A stretch of 64,000 bases of DNA from Globodera rostochiensis (taxonomy: Eukaryota; Nematoda; Chromadorea; Rhabditida; Heteroderidae), in NCBI GenBank assembly GCA_018350325.1, contig JAEVLN010000045.1, positions 1 to 64,000 of the forward strand, given 5' to 3'. Shown here one piece after another: positions 12,057 through 22,100 of the stretch (the stretch's first letter is position 1; every line of letters begins with the position of its first letter). Below the pieces are notes generated by a model. That model did not search any database. It was not told where the DNA came from and saw only the letters and a list, made by a program, of their open reading frames with translations. A program made the translations under genes and the position numbers.

Positions 12057-15000
12057 ATGTTCTGGCGCCTGAACTGCTTGGCGGCCATTCTGTTCACACT
12101 TTGCTGCACGTCCAGCACATTTTGGCTCGGTTCAGCGACGGACGAGCAGAACAAAGCGCCAAATGTTGACCATCACAAATTGACGGAAACGCAACAATAT
12201 GAAGTGCGCAAGTGACGGGGGCCTACAAACATTTTTTGAGGATTTTCCTAAATGGAAGCGCCTCGTCGAGAGGCTGTTGTTTTACGCAAAAAGGGCGGAG
12301 GCCTACATCATTTTTTTAGAGTGGGAAAGAGACCGACCCAAAGCATGATCACGAGCAATTTCTTGGCAAGGACGAGGCCAAGCAGTACGAGGAGTTGACT
12401 CCCGAGAAAAGCAAGGAGCGGCTAGCGTAAATTTTGGGGATAATTTTTTCAAAAAATTTTTTGTTTTGCAATTGCAGAAAATTGGTTCCAAAAATGGACC
12501 TGAACTCGGACGGCCAGGTGGAAGAGGGCGAACTGCGCGAGCACATCAATTTCATGCAGAAACGTTACGTGGTGCGCGAAATGCGGGGGAGGGGGTTAGG
12601 GTTGGATTTTTTTATTTTTTTGGTTTGAGGGAAGGAGGTTAAGGTTGGATTTTTTTATTTTTTTGGTTTGAGGGAAGGAGGTTAAGGTTGGATTTTTTTG
12701 GGTTGAGGGGAGGGGGTTAGGGTTGGATTTTTTTATTTTTTTGGTTTGAGGGAAGGAGGTTAAGGTTGGATTTTTTTTATTTTTTTGGTTTGAGGGAAGG
12801 AGGTTAAGGTTGGATTTTTTTATTTTTTTGGGTTGAGGGGAGGGGGTTAGGGTTGGATTTTTTTATTTTTTTGGTTTGAGGGAAGGAGGTTAAGGTTGGA
12901 TTTTTTTTGGGTTGAGGGGAGGGGGTTAGGGTTGGATTTTTTTATTTTTTTGGTTTGAGGGAAGGAGGTTAAGGTTGGATTTTTTTTGGGTTGAGGGGAG
13001 GGGGTTAGGGTTGCATTTTTTTATTTTTTTGGTTTGAGGGAAGGAGGTTAAGGTTGGATTTTTTTTGGGTGAGGGGGAGGGGGTTAGGGTGCATTTTTTT
13101 ATTTTTTTTGGTTGAGGGAAGGAGGTTAGGTTGGATTTTTTTGGGTTGAGGGGAGGGGGTTAGGGTTGCATTTTTTTATTTTTTTGGTTTGAGGGAAGGA
13201 GGTTAAGGTTGGATTTTTTTTGGGTTGAGGGGAGGGGGTTAGGGTTGCATTTTTTTATTTTTTTGGTTTGAGGGAAGGAGGTTAAGGTTGGATTTTTTTT
13301 GGGTTGAGGGGAGGGGGTTAGGGTTGCATTTTTTATTTTTTTGGTTTGAGGGAAGGAGGTTAAGGTTGGATTTTTTTTGGTTTGAGGGAAGGAGGTTAAG
13401 GTTGGATTTTTTTTGGTTTGAGGGGAGGGGGTTAGGGTTGGATTTTTTTATTTTTTTGGTTTGAGGGAAGGAGGTTAAGGTTGGATTTTTTTTGGGTTGA
13501 GGGGAGGGGGTTAGGGTTGGATTTTTTTATTTTTTTGGTTTGAGGGAAGGAGGTTAAGGTTGGATTTTTTTTGGTTTGAGGGAAGGAGGTTAAGGTTGGA
13601 TTTTTTTGGTTTGAGGGGAGGGGGTTAGGGTTGGATTTTTTTTAATTTTTTAGAACAACGACGTGGAGCGCACCTGGAAAAACTACAAGGAGGAGCAACT
13701 GAAGGACGGACTGCTCGACTGGCAGGACTACCGGTGTGTTCAGTTGAAAATTGTCGTGCCAGTGCACTGACACTGGGACGGGCGATGGACGTTCTCGACA
13801 GGGAGGGCTTTCCTGAACGCCATGGAAAGTTTTTTTTTGTTGGAAAAAACCCCGATATTTTTTTCGTGACAAAAATGGCGCCGCAAATTTGCGATTTTTG
13901 TGCCCCTAATTTGTTTCAATATATGACACATTTAAAGAAATTTGGTCTATGGAAAACAGCAAGAAGGCCAGGAGATGGCGCCCGAATACACGCGAATGAT
14001 CGAACGGGACGAGCGACGCTGGAAGGTTAGGGCGGGCAGGCCTTTATGAGAGCCTCGGGCTACGAAAATTTCGGGGAAAAATGCAAAAAAAAAAAGTTTT
14101 TTAATTAAAGGGGGAGGGGCTAGGTCCAGGCAAACGACCATCGACTTGTTCCCTTTGTTTCGACTCGTTCCCTTATAAATTTATTTTTGTGGGAACGAGT
14201 CGATAAAAAGGGAACGAGTCGTAGGTGGGGAACGAGTCGTAGGTGGGGAACGAGTTGATATTTTAACGGTTTCTAAAAAACGATTAAAATGCAAAAAATA
14301 ATTTTATTTTCAATTAAGCGGGAGCCTAGGGCTACGATAATACAGGGATTTTTTCTCAAAATTTTAACAAGGGGTGTCGGGGAATAAGCGCCCAAAAAAA
14401 TGTTTTAATTTTGTTTTGCGCAGGTTGCCGACTACAATTCGGACGGGAAGTTGGACCGCACGGAGTACGGCTGCTTCATGCACCCAGAGGATTGTGACCA
14501 CATGCGCGACATTGTCGTGCAGGTCGACTGGAGGGGAGGAGGGGGGGGGGGGGGGGTACGAGTCGGGAGGGAGGGGGGGGGGTACGAGTCGGGAGGGAGG
14601 GGGGGGTACGAGTCGGGGGGGGGGGTACGAGTCGGGAGGGAGGGGGGGTACGAGTCGGGAGGGAGGGGGGTACGAGTCGGGAGGGAGGGGGGGGTACGAG
14701 TCGGGAGGGGGGGGGGGAGGGGGGGGGGTACGAGTCGGGAGGGAGGGGGGGTACGAGTCGGGAGGGGGGGGTACGAGTCGGGAGGGAGGGGGGGTACGAG
14801 TTGGGAGGGGGGGGGGGAGGGGGGGGTACGAGTCGGGAGGGGAGGGGGGATAAGTCAAACAACAAAAAATGGCGCTTTCTCTAGGAAACCGTCGAGGACA
14901 TCGACAAGGACAAGGACGGCTTCGTGGACATGGCGGAGTACATCGGTGACATGTACCGGCCCGATGACTATCCGGAACTGAACGGGAAAGAGCCGGAATG

Positions 15001-15983
15001 GGTGCAATCGGAGCGCGACATGTTCAAAGAGCACCGGGACAAGGACAAAGACGGGAAGCTAAACAAGGCATGCCATGGCATTTGGTGTCGTGGCACTTGG
15101 TGCCGCACACATTTGGGGCAACATAGTTTCCTGCGCTTTTTGGGGCAAACTTTTGGCACCACATATTTTGTTGCTAAAATTGATGACGGTTTGGCATTTT
15201 TGGTGGGAAAAGAAAAAGTCGAAAAACTTGGCATTATTATGTCTACTTTGTACAATATTCTGAATTTTTTGTTCAGAAAACGGCAAATTTTGGCACTTTT
15301 TTTGTGGGAGGGGGGAATCAGAAAATTTGACATTTTTGGGCAAAAAAAGGAACTTAGCGGGTGAGTGGGAAATTTATGCTTTTGGTTAAAAAATAGGGAA
15401 TTTATCAGTTCCATTTTCTGATGTCACCAAACACTGGTTATTTATTGTTGGGGGGGGGGGATTTATAATTTATTATATTTTTTATTTGTTTTGAGGACGA
15501 AATGCGCGATTGGGTGATGCCGTTGAACTTCGACCACGCGGACGCGGAGGCCAAACATTTGCTTCACATTGCGGACGACAACAAAGACGGCAAACTGTCG
15601 CCGGAGGAGATACTCAACCACTACGATACTTTGTGGGAGGGGCGGGAAATAAATATATTTTATTTCGGCATTAATATTTTAAATATTCCTTTTTATTTTT
15701 TTTTGTCATTATTAATTGAAATAATTTTTTTAAATTTATTTTCTATTTTAACCATAAAAATAAGATGGAAAACTTAAGCAATTCTAAAAGCTTCCTTAAA
15801 AAAAAATCGATTTTTACAACTTAAAAAATTTATCATCAAATTTACTCTTTGGGTTGAAAACCTTTTTTTTGTTGCCAATTTTTATCAAAAATTAATTAAT
15901 TATTTTAAAATTTGTTTAGCGTCGGCTCCCAGGCCACCGACTACGGGGAACAGCTGCAAAAGCACGACCCGGCCGATTTGTAA
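12057..15983 (+). CDS. calu-1: Calumenin/reticulocalbin-like EF-hand protein of the secretory pathway
   Basis: CREC-family calcium-binding proteins act in the ER and secretory lumen. The nine exons are 12057-12203, 12320-12426, 12478-12571, 13654-13733, 13938-14025, 14424-14522, 14885-15067, 15496-15632 and 15920-15983. Their phases join without a break and encode 332 residues, close to the family's ~315. A hydrophobic N-terminus (residues 1-27) looks like a signal peptide. Good EF-hand loops start at D92 ([12 protein letters not shown]), D175 ([12 protein letters not shown]), D212, D257 and D293; a second hand near 126-140 is degenerate. The motif GSQATDYGE near the C-terminus is typical of nematode calu-1. 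The C-terminus reads HDPADL and not an HDEL/HDEF-type retention signal. The intron after 15067 has a GC donor (AAG|GCATGC). Introns 3 and 6 are filled by minisatellites. A polyadenylation signal AATAAA lies at 16270. Family assignment is secure; orthology to calu-1 is inferred. Confidence 0.9.
12580..13648. repeat. T/G-rich minisatellite filling intron 3 of calumenin
   Basis: Alternating units GGTTTGAGGGAAGGAGGTTA, AGGTTGGATTTTTTT and GGGTTGAGGGGAGGGGGTTA, GGGTTGGATTTTTTTATT form a higher-order array about 1.07 kb long. It covers almost the whole intron between the donor at 12572 and the acceptor at 13653. GGTTAGGG is telomere-like by chance; nematode telomeres are TTAGGC. Confidence 0.95.
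14527..14850. repeat. G-rich minisatellite in intron 6 of calumenin
   Basis: About 14 irregular copies of a TACGAGTCGGGAGGGAGGGG unit with variable G-runs. The G-tracts are G-quadruplex-capable in the sense strand. The array lies between the predicted donor (14523) and acceptor (14884). The proline- and glycine-rich open frames across it are artefacts of the repeat. Confidence 0.95.
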
Positions 15984-16269
15984 GCGAATGAATTGTGAAC
16001 GAACAAAAGACATAATGCCAAACTAAGCATTTTTCAAACAAAAAAAAGAAAACATTGTGCCAACTCAAACAATTCTTCAATGCCTTTTCCCGGACAAAAA
16101 ATGTGTTAAAAGCAACAAAATCAGTCAACCCGCATTTTCATATTGATTTGTTGTGTTTGTGAGACTCGGCGATTTTAATTTGTTTTTCTTACAATTTCTT
16201 TCATATCCATTTTTTTATCTGCGCTCTCACCACTGCAATTGTTTTGTTACTTATTCCTTTTAATTGCAC

Positions 16270-16275
16270 AATAAA
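16270..16275 (+). terminator. Polyadenylation signal of calumenin
   Basis: AATAAA, 287 bases after the calumenin stop, is the nearest canonical signal found downstream. It lies before the 22-bp repeat that separates this gene from the convergent dioxygenase gene. Confidence 0.45.
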
Positions 16276-16382
16276 TTATGCATTTTTTGGTTTCGACAAT
16301 TTTTGGTAGGGTGCTAAGCGACCAGGACTTTGATCTGCCTGCCGCTGTGCCCATTCAGATTAGAGTGGGGGCCGGACGGTTT

Positions 16383-17053
16383 CGGGTTCCCGTCGGCATT
16401 TTGTAGGGATCCCGTCGGCACTTTGTCGGGATCTTGTCGGGATCCCGTCGGCATTTTGTCGGGATCCCGTCGGCACTTTGTCGGGATCTTGTCGGCATTT
16501 TGTCGGGATCCCGTCGGCATTTTGTCGGGATCCCGTCGGCACTTTGTCGGGATCTTGTCGGCATTTTGTAGGGATCCCGTCGGCATTTTGTCGGGATCCC
16601 GTCGGCATTTTGTCGGGATCCCGTCGGCATTTTGTCGGGATCCCGTCGGCATTTTGTCGGGATCCCGTCGGCATTTTGTAGGGATCCCGTCGGCACTTTG
16701 TCGGGATCCCGTCGGCATTTTGTAGGGATCCCGTCGCATTTTGTCGGGATCCCGTCGGCATTTTGTCGGGATCCCGTCGGCATTTTGTAGGGATCCCGTC
16801 GGCACTTTGTCGGGATCCCGTCGCCATTTTGTAGGGATCCCGTCGCATTTTGTCGGGATCCCGTCGGCATTTTGTCGGGATCCCGTCGGCATTTTGTCGG
16901 GATCCCGTCGGCATTTTGTAGGGATCCCGTCGGCACTTTGTCGGGATCCCGTCGGCATTTTGTAGGGATCCCGTCGCATTTTGTCGGGATCCCGTCGGCA
17001 TTTTGTAGGGATCCCGTCGGCACTTTGTCGGGATCCCGTCGGCATTTTGTCAA
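16383..17053. repeat. 22-bp BamHI-site minisatellite
   Basis: About 30 copies of GGGATCCCGTCGGCATTTTGTC and variants (GCACTTTG, GATCTTG, TGTAGG), each carrying a GGGATCCC palindrome. It sits between the 3' ends of two convergent genes. All long frames over it are repeat artefacts; 22 is one more than a multiple of three, so every frame stays open. Confidence 0.95.
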
Positions 17054-17321
17054 GGGCAGTCCTTGAAAACCGTCCTTCTTGGATTTTAAAGAATAAATAA
17101 ATATTTAGGGATTGTGTAAACTTTTCTCGACGGCACCTATCGAGGCCGCCTTAAATTATATGTACAGGAAAATCCCAATTTTGTTTGCTGGTTTTATACA
17201 ACACAGTCGCTTCGTTAGAATTATTTTGTACCCGTGTACCAGTACCAGTACCAAAAGCAAAAATTAATTAATAATGAATGGAAAATAAATTATGGGCCAC
17301 TCATTTCCAATAACTCTTCAT

Positions 17322-18754
17322 TCACTCAAATCGGGCACTGGACGACATAAGAAACGAATCGAACTCGAGCTGTTGCATTGAAAAATTTTGCGGCACATCC
17401 TCCGAACCCTCCAGCCAAACAAAATCGCCGATACCGAACTTTGCCTGAGGGGAAAGTGAAGCTTTATTAGCACAAAACATTTTCTCGACATTCAAAACAT
17501 ATGGGGGAGGGGCCATTTGGGGTTTCATCAAAAAAAAATTGATTCCCTCAAATTAATGTTAAAGCTCTACTTTTATATATAAACGCATTTACAATAAATT
17601 TCAAATTTGTTTCATAAATGGTAAAGACACACTCATAAATAACCGCCGAATTCTCTGCAAATAAATTCATTCTTTACCATTAGAGTCCCCCCTATGGTTT
17701 GCAACCCTCCGGCTAAAAATGCCACAAAGTGTTGTTCACACCTTATCCTCCGACAGATTGTAATAATTGCAGGAGCGATTGTTGTTATATCCCGGCACCA
17801 AAAGATCAAAGAAAGCGGCACCGTCCTCCAACGCTTCGATGGAGTGAATATTTGCGGTGTTTGGCTCAACGACGGCAATTGGCGGATTCGTGCAGGCCCC
17901 GTCCAAAATGAGATCGCCTGCAATTGTAGATCAATCACCACAAATATTGATTTAGACTTGCCACAAACACCCGTCGTCAAGCAGTACAAAACATGCCCTT
18001 GCCAAACTTACTGACCCGCGTATCGGACCGGACGTCTGATCACTCCAGCAGCAGATTGTGTTCTGCTTTGCTTCCGTTCGGCGATCATCAGTCGCTGCTC
18101 TTCTTCGGGTTCCAACCACGAAAAAGACGAAATACGAATTCGCCCGTACAACGGACGAATGAAGCCGTACATCCGCGGGTGGTCATGAAGCGGAATGGAG
18201 TGGCCGGAGAAGCGGAGACCGAACACGTGCATTTCGAACAGATCCTTCTGCTCGTAGACCTTTTGGACGTTTTGTGTTGATTTAAATATTCAATCGCATT
18301 AATCGTTTGAAAAAATGAAGCCCCTCCGGTGACGCCACCAGCTCCTCAAGCCGTCCGACGACTTACCGGCGCACAAAAACTCGATGCCCATAGAGCGGAG
18401 GGATTGATCGGCCCGAACCGGAGCCGTTCAGCATTCAATTCGGTCGCAATGGCGCGAATTTCGTTGACACATTTGTGGGCATCTTAAAAAGCGATCGGTC
18501 AAATCCACCAATTTTTAAAGGTTTCATTTACCAGCCTCCGGCGATGGCGGCGGGCCGCCTTTTGGACGTATTCGTCCACCGCCGTTTAACTGAATCGAAG
18601 AGGAGGCCGCCGTCGGCGGTCCCAACCCTTCGACGGAAATCAGTCGAGAACAGGACAAAGTCAGATCGGACATGAGCTTTTGCCATTTGATGATGCCCAT
18701 TTTATCCGTTGTCCTCCTGTTATTTAAGTCTACACTATGAGGAGAGGAGGCCAT
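17322..18754 (-). CDS. ADO: Cysteamine (2-aminoethanethiol) dioxygenase, thiol-oxygenase family
   Basis: Homologues are cupin-fold non-haem iron enzymes that oxidise cysteamine and N-terminal cysteines with O2. On the minus strand the exons are 18754-18532, 18482-18367, 18259-18016, 17917-17742 and 17444-17322, all phase-consistent, ending in TGA. A start at 18754 gives 293 residues; an in-frame ATG at 18700 gives 275, closer to human ADO (270). The metal-binding HDHP motif is present in IPLHDHPRMYGFIRPLYG. The third histidine lies in NTANIHSIEA, followed by GAAFFDLLVPGYN, as in ADO. The C-terminus (residues FGIGDFVWLEG onward) is longer and different from vertebrate ADO. No signal peptide, so it is probably cytosolic. 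The gene converges on calumenin across the 22-bp repeat. The third exon ends in an atypical donor (GCGG|GTCAGT), chosen because it alone keeps the frame. Confidence 0.85.
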
Positions 18755-19141
18755 TAGCACAACTCAATGAACGTAAATAAAATAAACGATCAGCAGAAAG
18801 TGTCCAATATACGCTCTCTCAGCAAAAGGATGGATTTGACTCTCTGAAACGAATGAATGAAAAAAAAACGCGAAAAAAAATATGACAGCAGAATTCAGAT
18901 TTGAACAACATAAATTTAATGGTAAATATATTATATATTTGACGCATTTGCAATCAAAACGGAGAAAGAAAGAGAACATTTTGTGGTTGTTGGATTAGGT
19001 AACAACGAATGGCTTCACACCCAGTGGGGCGGGGCTTCGCGAAACTTTGGGTATTTTGGGCTTTTCGAACTTTAAACTACAAAAAATCGAACTTTGCCCA
19101 AACCCTCTGGTGGCGAGTCAGTCAGCACATATTTATCATAA

Positions 19142-22100
19142 TTAATAAACGTCCTCAACTTGTTGGCCAGCAGCAGGAGGGAAAACGGACTTATCATCGG
19201 GGAACAAAGTGCTCCAAGGCAATTTCGAACAATTTGCAAAGTTCGAAAAGGGGCCGACGGCGGTGGGGGCATTGTCAGTGCGGCGGTCATTCGCCGCAGG
19301 GGACGCCGCCGATTTGGTCGCAATGCAAACATCGCGGACGGGAAAAAAGTCGGCTATCATTTGCTGTTGTTGCTGCAGTTCATCATTCCATGCGCGGCCA
19401 CCATCGACGGAGGAGGAAAAAATGGGAAACGAAACGGACAAAATTTTTGCGTAATTTTGCTGCTGAGAAATGTTGGCGTGTAAAGTAGCAGACCAAACGC
19501 CTAAAATAATTATCATAATCATTTTAAACACAACGATCGGAGCCACAAAAAAAACTGTCGACGACTAACCGGATGGAACGCCAAAAAGTCGATCAAATTC
19601 AAAGTGCGCGAATTGAGTGCCGGAGATTGAGTCGTACGGGGACACCGACACGCGCTGAAAAATGCTCCCGTTGGGCCCGTGCAGAACCAATTCAGCCGGC
19701 GGACTCGTCCACGTGCTGCTATGGCCACCGGGCTCAACTCCGAGCAGTTCCCAGCGCCATTTCAGCGTAAATTTGGAATCCTAAACAATTTTTCGTTCGT
19801 GTTAATTGTCGAAATTCTCCGTTTTGAGCGCCCTTTTCACCGTTAAGAGTAGAGGGGGATATGTGCGGAAGATCTCTTCCTTTTGGTCAAATCCGACGCC
19901 AAATTGAATTGCCCCGGCGGTGTCGTTGAAGCGAAACCGGACCTTTTCGTGGATCACTTCACTCCGGTAGGCCGGATAAAACGTTGGAAAGCTCTTTTTC
20001 TGGTCAATAAGTGCCTTAAAAATTTCAAAAAAATTCCCGAAAAATATGAAAAGCGAATTAATTAATTTGCCTGAGATTCGTAATGGACATGGCCAAACTC
20101 GAACGAAAACGTTGCAACAATTTGCGGTGGGGCAGTGGCAAATTCCCAATAAATGTGCACAGCGTTTAGCTGTTGAAAATTGCAATTGTTTGGCAACACA
20201 AGACGAGCCGCCAGAGAAGTGAATCGCGTTAAAAACGCCGCATTTATTCCTAAAAATGCAAAAAATTTGGTGGAAAGGCGCCAACCGGTAAAACCCCAAC
20301 TCGTTCCCTTTACCCCGACTACTCCCCCTTAATAAAAATGACCAAAACCCTCAAAAAATCGTACAAAACTTGCGAAATCACAAACCCTGTTTTTGCGTCG
20401 GGGAGGGGAGGGGGGGGGGGGGATAACGAGTCGGGGGGGGGGGGGGGGAGGGAGGGGGACGAGTCGAGGAGGGGGGGGGGAGGAACGAGTGGGGAAAGGG
20501 GGGGGGGGGGGGTCCGTTCCGTCAACCAACCGGACGGCACATCGGAAGGCGCGCGGGAGGAAAAAACATTAAGCCAATGGGAGGAGGAGACGCCGCTTTC
20601 GGCGGGCGTATTATTTGAACGAAAGCGAAGGCTTTGCCGCTCCACAAAAGCGATAGGAACATTGTCAATGGCCGAATCGAATTTGCGACCAAAAAAGTGC
20701 ATTTTGGCCTGGGACCTGAAGAAGAAATTGTGCCGTTTTGCGAATGTTTGTGCCATTCTCTCACAAATTAAGCGCAATTTTGCCCAAATCGTTGGCCGCC
20801 CTCAATGCGAGTGGGGAACAACCGCACCAGTCCACCACCGGCTTCAACGGGGCACAACGACAGCCCTGGCGACGACGCCAATTTGTGAAGCGTAAATTGG
20901 GACGGACAATCCGTTGACAAAATTCGGCACTGTTCAAGGCGAGCTAAATAAGTTAGAGCAGGGTTTTGTGGACGACGAATGAACGAACAGTCAAACGGTA
21001 ATAGGACAAAGCGTCAGTAATTATTAAAGGTCAAAAAAAAAGTTTTCCCGGGGTTTTGAGGTCGAGAAACCCAAACATGAGCCCCTTTTAGACCATTTTC
21101 CAAACGCCCCTAAAACCCGAACACTTTTTGGAAATTCTAAATTCTCCAAAAATCAAATTTGGCTCTAAATCATTGCATGAACGCCGTTTTATTGGCGCTT
21201 TTTCGTTGCAAGAACAATCAATCAAATAATCAATCAATCAACCAACAATCAATCAAATAATCAAACAATCAACGCAACCAAACAAACAAACATCAATCAA
21301 TCAGTCAACCAACAATCAATCAATCAATCAAAATCAACTCAACCAAACAAACCGTGTGGAAAAAGCTTTCGAGGGGCAACAGAACGGAGGGGAAAAAAAT
21401 GCGCATTTGCGAGGACAACACGGAGTCGGAGACGGCAAACCGCGCCAAATCTCGATGGACTGCCACCCAATCAGAGCCCCCGTCCAAACGAATATTGTCG
21501 GGATAATTCCGCCTGGAGGGGTTAAAAACAATACAATTTTTTTTAAAGTTTAATCAGATTTTAAGAAAATACGACCGGGCTCTAAATGTTTTACAATTAA
21601 CGCGAATTTGGAAGAAATGTTGGGATCTGACTAAAAATGGGGAAAAAAATAATTAATTCATTTACCTCTCCGCCACTCGCCACATTCTCTGCTCACATTG
21701 CATAAAATGGAAATGAATGCCCTGTTTTTGGAGGAATGTGCCCGTGTTGTAGCCGTGGCTTTTGAGAAAAGAAAAGCCGCGGTTCCTTAAAGTGGACGAA
21801 ATTACCGTTCAATGCCAAATTTTGTTGTTGTTGCACAAAATGTCAATTTTTGGAATAATTAAAGTAGGGTTGACGCACCCCGACGTTCGGGGAGGGAAAA
21901 GTCGGGGATCGGAGTTGAAAGGTCGGGGAAGAACAAATTGTCGGGGTTTTGGGGAAGGTATTGTCGGGAATCGGGGTCGGGATTGATCCAAAATCTCGGG
22001 ATCGGGGTGCCAACTTTATCAATGTTTGGTCCAGTTACCACCCAACTACCTATCCAAGTTGTGTTCCAACTCTTCCAACGACAGAATGGGCATGTCCGTC

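Noticed and set aside
12580..13648. TTAGGG-containing repeat as an interstitial telomere
   Set aside because: TTAGGG is embedded in a longer ~60-bp unit and nematode telomeres are TTAGGC.
14364..14981. Proline-rich and Gly/Glu-rich frames of 129-176 codons
   Set aside because: They read through the G-rich repeat in calumenin intron 6; the real coding frame is spliced around it.
16314..17066. Periodic frames up to 243 codons in the 22-bp repeat
   Set aside because: Repeat artefact; unit length 22 leaves all frames open.
20338..20895. 185-codon plus-strand frame
   Set aside because: Antisense to well-supported xylosyltransferase exons and crosses a G-rich intronic repeat.
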